From Pirellulaceae bacterium (GTDB lineage: Bacteria; Planctomycetota; Planctomycetia; Pirellulales; Pirellulaceae), in the NCBI GenBank assembly GCA_023382975.1, contig JAHDXO010000050.1:20008-84007 (forward strand): a stretch of DNA of 64,000 bases, read 5' to 3'. The translations under genes were made by a program, and so were the position numbers. A model generated the notes under the pieces. That model was not told where the DNA came from. It was given only the letters and a program-made list of their open reading frames with translations, and ran no database searches. Shown here piece by piece: positions 16,620 to 25,400 of the stretch (position 1 is the stretch's first letter; the number at the start of each line of letters is the position of its first letter).

Positions 16620-18536
16620 TCATTCGCGCTTTCGGCCTGGATCAGGCTGCAGCGGTCGTGGGCCGAAGTACGGAAGCGGTTGGCCCGACTCGATCGCGCC
16701 CAAATCCGGCGCGCGGCCGGCGAAGTGATCGTTGATGTTCGGCAACACCCGGCCAGCGTCGACGGCTCGGGAACCGGGTTTCGGTCGGTAGTCGCCAAAG
16801 TCCTGCGGACTGCGTTCGACCGATTCGCCTTGCGGCCGGGGCACGTGTACCAGGTCGTCCAACGAGATCTCGACTCGGTTCCGCTCGTAGCCAAACCGTT
16901 CCTGCATTTGGGCGAACGACTTGGCCGGACGTTCGCCCGGCACTTTGAACAGAACATCCGCCGAGCCGGTGTAGCCGTTGAAGTCCCACGTCGAAACGGC
17001 CGGATCTGAAACGCCGCCATGCAGCGCCGGTCCGCCGGCGCCAAGGAACAGATTGTTATGGACGTGGACGTTGGTGCCGGAGGAAATGCTCGTGCCGACG
17101 TTGCCGCTCGTGAAACTGGTGTTGTGCAGGATGTAGATGCCTGCGGGCTGGATGTTCAGTTTGAACACCAGGCCGCGCGTCACGTTGTACTGCACGTTCC
17201 GCACGAAATAGAGCGGACCGCCGTAGAACGGCTGGGCGCTCAAGCCCACGTACGTGTCGACGAACCGGTTCAGGAAGAACCGCACGTTGTGCTGCCCCCC
17301 GTCCGCCTCGTTGTCGTCGGTGATCTGGCCCACGTCGTTGCCGTAGAAGTCCACGCCGCAGACCTTGCGTTCGAATTCGTGATCGCCCTGCAGCGGTTGA
17401 TTGATGCTCAGGCCGTCCCAGTGCTGGTGGACCGTATTGTAGCAAACATCGACGCCCTGGCCTTTGGTCCAGACCGCTTTGTAGGGGAGCTTGCGATTGG
17501 CCTGGCGGTGCCACGTACCGCTCGAGGCATCAAATACGTTGTCGGCGACATAGACGTCGCGGACCTGACGCGACCGGAGGAACACGCCGACTTCGTTGTC
17601 GAGGAATCGGCAGCGGACCACGGTCAGGCCCGTGGTCCGTCCCTGCTCGTCACAGTAGACCGCCCATTGGTTGTCGCGAAACGTCAGACCTTCGATCCAA
17701 TGATAGGCCGCGCGGCTCACGTCCAAGGCCCGCTCGTCGTCGGCGACCACCACCTCGCCGTCACCGGCCGCCCGGATCGCGATGGGCCGCTCGCGGGTAG
17801 CCACCTTGTCCAACACCGCTTGAAGCGTGTAGCGGCCGGCGTGCAGCAGCACTTGGTCGCCCGGTTGCGCCTCGCGGTAGGCGGCGGCGAAGTCGGCGAA
17901 GGCCGGCTCCTCGCGTCTCCCTGGGAATCCATCGGGATACACGTGCAGTCGCCGGCCGTCGGCAGCGAGCGTGGGCGGCGACTTGGTGGACACTCGCAGG
18001 CATCTCTCCGCGACGGCTGTCTCAGATGCCGCGCCGGACGGTGGATGGTCCGGGTCGAACAGCGTCAGCCGCACTTCGTAAACCGTGCCGGGATCGAGGA
18101 ACAGGATGCTGCCTGCGTACAGATTGCCGCACTGCCAAGCCAACTCGGGATTCGACGTCGCAATCTGCTCGCGCTGCAACCGCAATAGATCCAAGGCGCG
18201 TCGCCAATCCTGCTCACCCCGCCTGCGGTATCGTACCTCCACGCGGCCGTTTCGGTTTTCGTCGCCCTCGATGTTCCACTGGAATCCCAGGCAATGCAGC
18301 GTCGATGGTTCGACGTACAAATCGCCGGGCACGGTGCCATTCGCATCGGCAGCCGCGCCGACCGCGCCCCCGGCGAGCAGGACCTTTCCTTCCGCACCAG
18401 CGTCCAGATCGACAACCAAGTCGCCGTCGCTGGCCCACAACGGCGCGGTCAGTTGTCCGCCGCCCCACCACGCCGCAACGGCCAGCAGGGCAGTGCCAAG
18501 CTTGCTCGGCGCCCCATGAATCCATCTTGCGAACAT
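16620..18536 (-). CDS. Secreted right-handed beta-helix protein
   Basis: 638 residues using the ATG at 18536, which has GGAG about 10 bases upstream and yields a signal peptide ending near PLWASDG. The longer frame to 18707 lacks one. The first ~170 residues form a fibronectin/Ig-like beta domain (VEVRYRRRGEQDWRRAL, GTVYEVRLTLFDPDHPP). The pectin-lyase-like helix starts at about residue 225 (AAYREAQPGDQVLLHAGRYT) and runs through rungs such as YHWIEGLTFRDNQWAVYCDE and GLTVVRCRFLDNEVGVFLRS. It resembles secreted polysaccharide-lyase-like beta-helix proteins, but no catalytic residues can be assigned with certainty. The gene ends 22 bp from the convergent SGNH protein. Confidence 0.75.
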   Translation of the reverse strand: MFARWIHGAPSKLGTALLAVAAWWGGGQLTAPLWASDGDLVVDLDAGAEGKVLLAGGAVGAAADANGTVPGDLYVEPSTLHCLGFQWNIEGDENRNGRVEVRYRRRGEQDWRRALDLLRLQREQIATSNPELAWQCGNLYAGSILFLDPGTVYEVRLTLFDPDHPPSGAASETAVAERCLRVSTKSPPTLAADGRRLHVYPDGFPGRREEPAFADFAAAYREAQPGDQVLLHAGRYTLQAVLDKVATRERPIAIRAAGDGEVVVADDERALDVSRAAYHWIEGLTFRDNQWAVYCDEQGRTTGLTVVRCRFLDNEVGVFLRSRQVRDVYVADNVFDASSGTWHRQANRKLPYKAVWTKGQGVDVCYNTVHQHWDGLSINQPLQGDHEFERKVCGVDFYGNDVGQITDDNEADGGQHNVRFFLNRFVDTYVGLSAQPFYGGPLYFVRNVQYNVTRGLVFKLNIQPAGIYILHNTSFTSGNVGTSISSGTNVHVHNNLFLGAGGPALHGGVSDPAVSTWDFNGYTGSADVLFKVPGERPAKSFAQMQERFGYERNRVEISLDDLVHVPRPQGESVERSPQDFGDYRPKPGSRAVDAGRVLPNINDHFAGRAPDLGAIESGQPLPYFGPRPLQPDPGRKRE

Positions 18537-18845
18537 CCGAGAATTCTCCGTTTTCACCGACCTATGACAAGTCACGGCCAACCACCGCATTCCGGCCGTT
18601 GCGGCGACGCGCGGACGCCGGCGAGTCACGTCCCATTGTCGCCGCTTTCCAATGACGTGCAAGCAACGATCGAAGTGCATCGGCTCGACGGACAGGACGG
18701 CAGCCATCCAGCCGCCAACAACGCCTGCGGTCGACGGGAAATGGTTACTGGGCGACAGGCCTGCTTGACTCCGTGCTTCGCTCCGTCAAACTGAGACGCT
18801 GCCGTTGTCGCTTGGTCGCTGCCTCCGCTTGGCGGCCCTTAGCTT

Positions 18846-18935
18846 CGTTCGAGAAACAACTGTCGCCTCGCCAATGTAGCCATCACACTCCGTGGGATGA
18901 TCAACAATAAACACTGGACCGTTGTTTCTCGAACG
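18846..18935. repeat. Perfect 15-bp inverted repeat, 60 bp apart
   Basis: CGTTCGAGAAACAAC at 18846-18860 and its exact reverse complement at 18921-18935 flank 60 bp with no coding pattern. It lies in the 450-bp gap between divergent genes (18537-18984) where no gene is seen. It could be a tiny MITE remnant or a long-loop regulatory hairpin 50 bp before the SGNH gene. No flanking target-site duplication was found. Confidence 0.6.
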
Positions 18936-18984
18936 ATGTTTCATCCGTCACGAGACCCTCCCGCAGACAAAGAAAGGTTGAACC

Positions 18985-19896
18985 ATGAGCCATCACATCC
19001 GTCTTCTGTCAACCTCCTTGCGATCGACGGCTCGACGATCTCGCGCCGTGGCCGCTCTCGCAGTGTGCTGGACGATCTTGCTGGGCGCCGCCGCGGCGAA
19101 CGCCAAGGAACCGGTGGCCATCTTCCATGTCGGGAACAGCCTGACCGACCAGGCCTACGGAATGCACGATATCGCCAAGGCTCGCGGGCACGAGACCAAG
19201 TTCGGACGCCACATGATCCCCGGCGCGCCGCTGGAGTGGTTGTGGAACCATCGTGCCGAGGGCTTCCGCGAACCGGGCCGCGACCAATCGGCAGACGAGA
19301 TCCTGAAAGGCAGCAAGTGGGACGTGCTGATCCTGCAGCCTTTCGGCCGGCCGGCGGACAACGCCATCCAGTACGGAGCCAACTACGCGTCGGCCGCCTA
19401 CGAGGGCAATCCCGAGTGCCAGGTGTACGTCTTCGCCAACTACCCGGAGATCGGCAAAGACCGAGAGAAAGCGGACCAGTGGGAATCGCGTTGGCTGTCG
19501 GAATCGGACACCCGTGGCCGCGCCCACTTCGAGAAAGTCGCCGCGGGCATCTCCGCCAAGTTCCCCGACAACAAGCCCGTGCGGATCATCCCGGTGGGTG
19601 AGGCCATGTACCGACTGCACCTGCGGATGAAAGACGGACAGGTGCCCAGATTCAAGCACATCGCCGATCTGTACGAGGACGGCGTGCATCTGAATTCCGA
19701 AGGAAAATACCTGGAAGCCGTGACCCACTATGCCGTCGTGTTTGGCGAAGATCCGCACGACTGCATCATTTCCGGGCTGCGATTCTGGAAGGCGCCTTAT
19801 TCCGTGGAACGTCCCTTCGCACAGGCCGTTTGGGACGTCGTCGCCGATGTCGTCAAGCCGACGCCCCGCACCGTCGATCGCCGCCCCGCGGATTGA
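18985..19896 (+). CDS. Secreted SGNH-hydrolase-family protein
   Basis: 303 residues with a long signal peptide (basic to residue 19, hydrophobic AVAALAVCWTILLGAAAANA). The mature protein starts VAIFHVGNSLTDQAYGMHDI, with block I GNSLTD holding the nucleophile serine. WDVLILQPFGRP (block III region) and LYEDGVHLNSEGKYLEAVTH (block V, D-x-x-H) complete the catalytic set. AAAGG precedes the ATG at a suitable distance. Its architecture matches small exported esterases of planctomycetes that deacylate polysaccharides. It lies 32 bp upstream of deoC on the same strand and may share a transcript with it, although the two functions are unrelated. Confidence 0.78.
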   Translation: MSHHIRLLSTSLRSTARRSRAVAALAVCWTILLGAAAANAKEPVAIFHVGNSLTDQAYGMHDIAKARGHETKFGRHMIPGAPLEWLWNHRAEGFREPGRDQSADEILKGSKWDVLILQPFGRPADNAIQYGANYASAAYEGNPECQVYVFANYPEIGKDREKADQWESRWLSESDTRGRAHFEKVAAGISAKFPDNKPVRIIPVGEAMYRLHLRMKDGQVPRFKHIADLYEDGVHLNSEGKYLEAVTHYAVVFGEDPHDCIISGLRFWKAPYSVERPFAQAVWDVVADVVKPTPRTVDRRPAD

Positions 19897-19928
19897 CACG
19901 GCAATTCCACCGCGCTATCATCACGCCC

Positions 19929-20723
19929 ATGAAATACACCTACGAACAACTGGCCAAGATGATCGACCACTCGCTGCTGCATCCGACGATGACGGATCAG
20001 GAGCTGGAGGACGGGTGCAAGCTGGCGGTCCGCTACGGCGTGGCTTCCGTATGCATCAAACCGTGCGCCGTGCGGCGTGCCGTCGAGTTGCTGCAAGGCT
20101 CGGACGTGCTGGTCGGAACCGTCGTCGGCTTTCCGCACGGCAACGCCAGCACGGAATCGAAACGCTACGAGACCGAGCTGGCCTGCCGCGACGGGGCCGT
20201 CGAGATCGACATGGTGATCAACGTCGGCAAGGCGCTCAGCGGCGACTGGGACTACGTCCAGCGCGACGTGAAGGCTGTTTGCGACGAGGCGCATCAGCGC
20301 GGCGCCAAGGTGAAAGTGATCTTCGAAAACGACTATCTCGCCCAAGGCGGCGCGGGCCTGAGCAGCGACGATTTCAAACGCCGACTGTGCGAGACCTGCG
20401 AACGCGCCGGAGCTGACTGGGTCAAGACGTCGACCGGCTACGGTTTCGTCAAGCAGCCTGACGGCAGCTACAACTACCGCGGCGCCACGGAACACGACCT
20501 GGCCCTGATGCGGGCGAGTTGTTCCCCGCGAGTCCAAGTCAAAGCGGCCGGCGGCGTGCGCGACCTCGACGGCCTGATCATGGTCCGCGACCTAGGCGCC
20601 ACCCGCTGCGGCGCGACGGCCACCGCCGCAATGCTAGACGAATACCGCCGCCGCGAATCCGCCGAGCAGGCGGCACAGCAGGTCGCAGCGTCAAACTCCA
20701 CCATCGGCACCGGCGGCTACTGA
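19929..20723 (+). CDS. deoC: Deoxyribose-phosphate aldolase
   Basis: 264 residues. DeoC cleaves 2-deoxyribose-5-phosphate to glyceraldehyde-3-phosphate and acetaldehyde in nucleoside catabolism. Diagnostic segments are MIDHSLLHPTMTDQELEDG, VGTVVGFPHG, EIDMVINVGKALSGDWDYV, KVIFENDYL, the Schiff-base lysine in GADWVKTSTGYG, and VKAAGGVRDLDG with the second catalytic lysine. The ATG at 19929 is chosen because family homology begins there. The final ~25 residues (after EYRRRESAEQAA) are a variable tail. Pieces of this gene recur at 29663-29746 and 32078-32198, the second with the catalytic lysine changed to threonine. Convergent with the Rpn gene. Confidence 0.93.
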   Translation: MKYTYEQLAKMIDHSLLHPTMTDQELEDGCKLAVRYGVASVCIKPCAVRRAVELLQGSDVLVGTVVGFPHGNASTESKRYETELACRDGAVEIDMVINVGKALSGDWDYVQRDVKAVCDEAHQRGAKVKVIFENDYLAQGGAGLSSDDFKRRLCETCERAGADWVKTSTGYGFVKQPDGSYNYRGATEHDLALMRASCSPRVQVKAAGGVRDLDGLIMVRDLGATRCGATATAAMLDEYRRRESAEQAAQQVAASNSTIGTGGY

Positions 20724-20851
20724 TTGAGCATCGCCGGCACATCGCGCCTGGTCTCCGTCGTTGGTACGCAGATACGCTGCCCAGGGTCAGTCCAGGTTGC
20801 AGTCCGCAAACCGGACTCGAACCCGAAACGTCCTGGCGGGAACTTTTTCGC

Positions 20852-21748
20852 CTAACCATGTGCTTGCAGCCATGCTTGCAGATCGTCACTGCGGCTGAAA
20901 TCGAGAAGTGCTTCGCCCAACCGTTCTACGGCATCGGGCGGCAACGCTTCGATTTGTTCTTCGCTGCTCCGATCGAGGGCACCCAACCGCTTGCGGAGCT
21001 GACGGAGAACCAGCGTGCGCTCGCCTTGTTCGCGGCCCTTCTTCATCCAGCTCGTTACGATTTCCATCACAGCCTCCCGCTCTTGGGGTTGGATCCGTTG
21101 CAGCTCAGACTCAAGTTCCCGCTCCTGTTCCATTGTAAGCGACAGGTACGCATCGACAAAGCCGGATATCAATTCGCGTCTAGCCGGATCCAGTTGCAGT
21201 TGGGCCAGCATCCGCAGACACGCCAGCTTGACCCGTGCCCGCTCGGCGGGCTCCATGTACATCTTCGCCATCAACGCCGCGGCGATCGGGTTCGTGCGGT
21301 CCAGAAAATCGCGCCAGACCAATCGGTTCAGTTGCACCACACGGAACTGAAACGCCAAAACAGCCAAGTCGGGAAAGTCGACGCGATACGTGCTGGGTTC
21401 CGGGCGCCGCGGTGTGTCGTAGGAGAAAACCGCGATCGGATACACGGGCAAGTCGTACTTCTCGTGCAACCGGGCAAAGTACCCGAACATCCGTCGCGGG
21501 AAGTGCGGCTGCGGCCGGGCCTGGTTCTCGACGTGAATCAGGAAACACAGCTTCTGCCCGCGGAACCGAGCGCGGACCACCAAATCCGCCTCGTGACGGT
21601 CGCCTTGCGTCACGTCCGTGAATAGTTCCTTGTCCAGGAACTCCACCGAGTCAGCATCGAGGTACGCCGCGAGTTCCGGAAAGAACAGTTGCAGGAACTC
21701 GGTGAAGAACGTCGTCAGCAATTCCTTGAACAACCGGTCGTGATCCAT
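20852..21748 (-). CDS. Rpn-family (PD-(D/E)XK transposase-like) nuclease with C-terminal DUF4351
   Basis: 298 residues from ATG 21748 (MDHDRLFKELLTTFFTEFLQ). The nuclease core shows the split PD-(D/E)XK pattern: D in FTDVTQGDRHEADLVVRARF, then the E-x-Q element in FLIHVENQARPQPHFPRRMF. DAYLSLTMEQERELESEL leads into a basic linker and a C-terminal LRKRLGALDRSSEEQIEALP, the DUF4351 signature. Proteins of this family (RpnA-E type) are recombination-promoting nucleases that spread horizontally and have been linked to phage defence. It marks the left edge of the accessory island and faces the TIR-STAND gene divergently across 660 bp. Confidence 0.8.
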   Translation of the reverse strand: MDHDRLFKELLTTFFTEFLQLFFPELAAYLDADSVEFLDKELFTDVTQGDRHEADLVVRARFRGQKLCFLIHVENQARPQPHFPRRMFGYFARLHEKYDLPVYPIAVFSYDTPRRPEPSTYRVDFPDLAVLAFQFRVVQLNRLVWRDFLDRTNPIAAALMAKMYMEPAERARVKLACLRMLAQLQLDPARRELISGFVDAYLSLTMEQERELESELQRIQPQEREAVMEIVTSWMKKGREQGERTLVLRQLRKRLGALDRSSEEQIEALPPDAVERLGEALLDFSRSDDLQAWLQAHG

Positions 21749-22408
21749 CGCAGAACCTTTGGCTTGGATTCGTCGCTCCCAGTGCCGCCGCCGGGAAGTG
21801 TACGTCGATCGCAATCTGCCGGCAACGACGTCGATCGATGCCTTTCGCGATTCTCAAGACCGTGTGCCGTGATCATCGATGTTGGCTTATCGCCCACTGT
21901 CCAGCCTGCCGATTGCCCCTCCGCCTGGAACGGCCGAGCGCTTCTGCCGCTGCGGGAAGTCGCTCGCCGATGTAGAGCCGAATTGCCTCGGTGCCGTGAC
22001 GATCAAGCTGGCGGAGACACTGGTGGCTTTGTTCGTCCAAGTCGAAAGTTGCCTGCCTGACGTGTCCGCGGCGAGCCTTTTTTGGTGGACCGAACGGCTG
22101 GCGATAGTGGCCGGGAAGAGGCCGACCTGCATGCAACGCATCGGCGAGCGATTGGGGTTCTATGCGGAGGCGTGAGACGGCTCACTCGCCTGTCTGGCCG
22201 CCGCCGAGACGATCGGGCATTGGCCGGATTCTCTCCCCTGTACGCCCCAACTTCACTTAGCCGTCTTGAGATTCTCTCTCGCCGTGCTAACCTGATGGCC
22301 GTTTGGCGTTGCTAACGAACCCGTGGTCACGGCGATGTCCGAACCCGGCAAAGTTGGTCTCCGCAGGCACTGGAGATACGTGCCGCCATTTGCAAACAGT
22401 AGCAGAGC
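21749..22408. other. 660-bp divergent intergenic region without a supported gene
   Basis: Short frames occur on both strands (for instance 21879-22175 on plus and 21873-22136 on minus), but they overlap each other, lack ribosome-binding sites and show no family pattern. The region presumably carries the promoters for the Rpn gene and the TIR-STAND gene. No strong -35/-10 pair or operator was recognised. Confidence 0.4.
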
Positions 22409-25400
22409 ATGAGCACACTATTCATCAGCTATAGCACGAAGGATCGCGCTGCCGCCGCCGACATGTATAAGCGCGCCGTCGGTAAGGGCTTCCACGCACC
22501 CTTTCTTGATTACCATCCGGAGGCTGGCATCCCCGCAGGTGCGGAATGGGAGCGGACACTGTACTGCACCCTGCGCGGGTGCAGAGCGTTGCTCGTACTG
22601 TATTCCAAGAACTGGCGGGAATCGCGGTGGTGTTTTGCCGAACTGGTGTACGCCAAGATGATGGGCAAGCACGTCTTCCCGATCGTCATCGATCCATCGA
22701 TCACCCCGTCTGACATCGACCCGGTACTGGCCGAGTACCAAGCCGTGTATCCGTGTCGAGACCGAGAGGCGGCGTACGACCGGCTGTGGAAGTCGTTGGA
22801 CGACGAGCGACTTGATCCGTACGACGATTTCGGCTGGGACTTCGGGCGGTCGCCGTACCCGGGACTTAACGTATTCACGGAGAAGGACGCGGGCGTCTAC
22901 TTCGGGCGCGACGACGAAATTCGCGAGGTGACGGAACGCCTCAGACGCATGCGAAACCAAGGCCAGCCGCGGATGCTGATGATTGTCGGGTCGTCAGGCG
23001 CGGGCAAGTCGTCGCTACTGCGTGCCGGCGTGCTGCCACGGTTACGGACGAAAGCCAACGCCACGCCGTGGCTGATCCTTCCGACCCTGCGCTGGGCCGA
23101 GGCACATAGCCGAGGCCAAACACTCAACGACGCCCTGGCCTGGTGGCTGGCGAACCCGTTCGCCCCCGAGCCTCCGCCGCAGGACTGGCCGTGGCGTGAC
23201 TGGCAGCAAACGCAACACCGGTTGACGCCCATCGCGGCCGAGCCGGATGCGGAGGCGCAGGCGTTAATCGAGGCTGTCCGCGATTTGCTTGCTCGTGGGC
23301 GTCCGGACGCTACGCCCGTGCTCGTGGTCGATCAGTTTGAGGAACTCCTGCTTCCGACTGCAGGAGAGGGGGGAAGCAGGTTTCTCCAATTGCTGCGTCA
23401 GAGCCTTTCGGCCCCCAACAGCCCCCTGCTGGCCATCGGCACGTTACGATCGGATTTTCAGGACCTTTACGATCGGCATGCCCTTCGGCTTGATCCGCTG
23501 CTGTACGAGTCCTACGGACTGCGTACCATGCCGCGGGAGCGGTTTGCGGACGTGATTCGCCGACCCGGTGAACGCGTCGAGGTGACGTTCGAAGAGACTT
23601 TGGTCCAGCGGATGGTGGCCGACACAAGCACCGAAGATGCGCTACCGCTCTTGGCGTTCACGCTACGTTTGTTGTACGACCACCGCGGCAGCAACAAGCG
23701 GCTGACGCTGGACGAGTACCAAGCGTTGGAAGGCTTGGAAGGCTCGGTGAAACGAGCTGCGCAGGAGGCCTTCGATGAATGCCACCCGACGCGTGCCATC
23801 GAACTCGCCGTTCGAGAGTGCTTCGTGATGCACCTCACGCAATCCGGCGAACAAGGAGGCGAGGTCACTCGTCGACCCGCGAAATGGAGTGACCTGCCCG
23901 CCGAATCGCGCCCGGTGTTGGACAAGTTTATCGAAAAACGGCTACTCACATCGCGGGGCGAAGGTGCTGAGCGATATGTGGAAGTCGCCCATGAGGCGAT
24001 TTTCCGTCGTTGGGATCGCTTGAAGCAATGGCTGGACGAAAGCCGTGACATTCTCCACTGGCGGGCCGCCATCAAGCGCGACTGGTCCGAACTGCAGAGT
24101 GCCGGCCTGCGCGGTGCCAAACTCGCTCAGGCTAAACCTTGGCTCAAGGATCGGCGCGAAGAGCTGAGCAAGGACGAGCGCGAACTGATTCGCCGCGGCA
24201 TTTCCCGGGAGCGGTGGACCCAGAGGGCGATGGCCCTGATCGCGGCGGTCATACTCGTTCTCGCGATCGCCGCCGGATACTTCGGCTGCCGATCCACCAT
24301 CGACGCCCAAGCTGCACGACAGTCCGAACGTGAAGCCTACCGCCAGCTCGCCAGCGTCAAATGGAACCAAGCTTTCACCCAACGGGATTACGACCTCCAG
24401 CCGTTGAAGGCCGCTTGGTCTTTCTTGTACGCCGCCGAAATCTCTCTGAAGGCGGAAGATCCGACAGCGGCTCGCAGCGCCCTACTGGCCGAACGGGGCC
24501 TCGATGGAACGGTGGTCCGCAGTGTCCCACTCCAGGTACGTGACGCGCGAGTGGTCCCGGCGACGGGACAGCTGTTCACGTGGGGATGGGGACCTGATGT
24601 ACTCGTGTGGCCCCCAGGGGAAAAGGAGCCGATTCGCATCTGGAAGCACGACGCCAATCTGTGCGCCGTGGCTTTCAGTGGCGACGAGCGCCGTGTGTTT
24701 ACCTGGAGCGACGATGGCAAGGCGCGGCTGTGGAATGTCGACTCCAGGGAGCCGCTACACGTCTGGACGGACGTCCCTGCCAGCGACACGCAAAGCCATG
24801 TCTCCTGCAGCCGAGACGGAAGACGCGTTCTGGTATGGACTGGCGACGGGACAGTCCGCCTGTTGACGGACAATTCGAAGAGGCCCCACGCCACATGGGA
24901 AGGTACGGCCGCCCTATTCAGTCTCGACGAGCAGCGGGCACTAACCTGGGGCCCGGATAACGCGGCACGACTATGGGATGTCCAGTCGGGCCGTAAGATT
25001 CGCGAGTGGAGGCATGTCGTCGAACAAGCCGAAGAACCTTCGCAAGTCCGCGGTGCTGCCTTTGCACCCAACAACCGGTTCGTGCTGACGTGGAGCAATG
25101 ACAACCGGGTCCGCTTGTGGGACGTCGAGGCGGACCAGCCTGTTCATACTTGCTGGCATGACGTCTCCGTGTACTATGGGACACTCCGCGGCGCAACGTT
25201 CAGTGACGATGGACAATTGGTCGTGACCTGGGGATCCTTCGGGGAGGTCCGACTATGGTCAGTGGGTTCCGATCAGCCGCAGAAGATCTGGTTACATGAG
25301 CGCACGGCAGACGAGCGGGACCAGAAACAGACCGCCCCTTACGTCCAAGACGCCATCTTTTCCCGCGATAATCGCCGCGTCCTGAGTTGGAGCAGCGATG

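Noticed and set aside
20801..20830. tRNA-like T-arm (GGTTCGAGTCCGG on the minus strand)
   Set aside because: Stem pairing fails at the third and fifth positions, and no acceptor, D or anticodon arm can be drawn around it; a 6-bp hairpin between convergent genes explains it.
21879..22175. 98-codon plus-strand frame before the TIR gene
   Set aside because: Overlaps equally long minus-strand frames and has no supporting signal.
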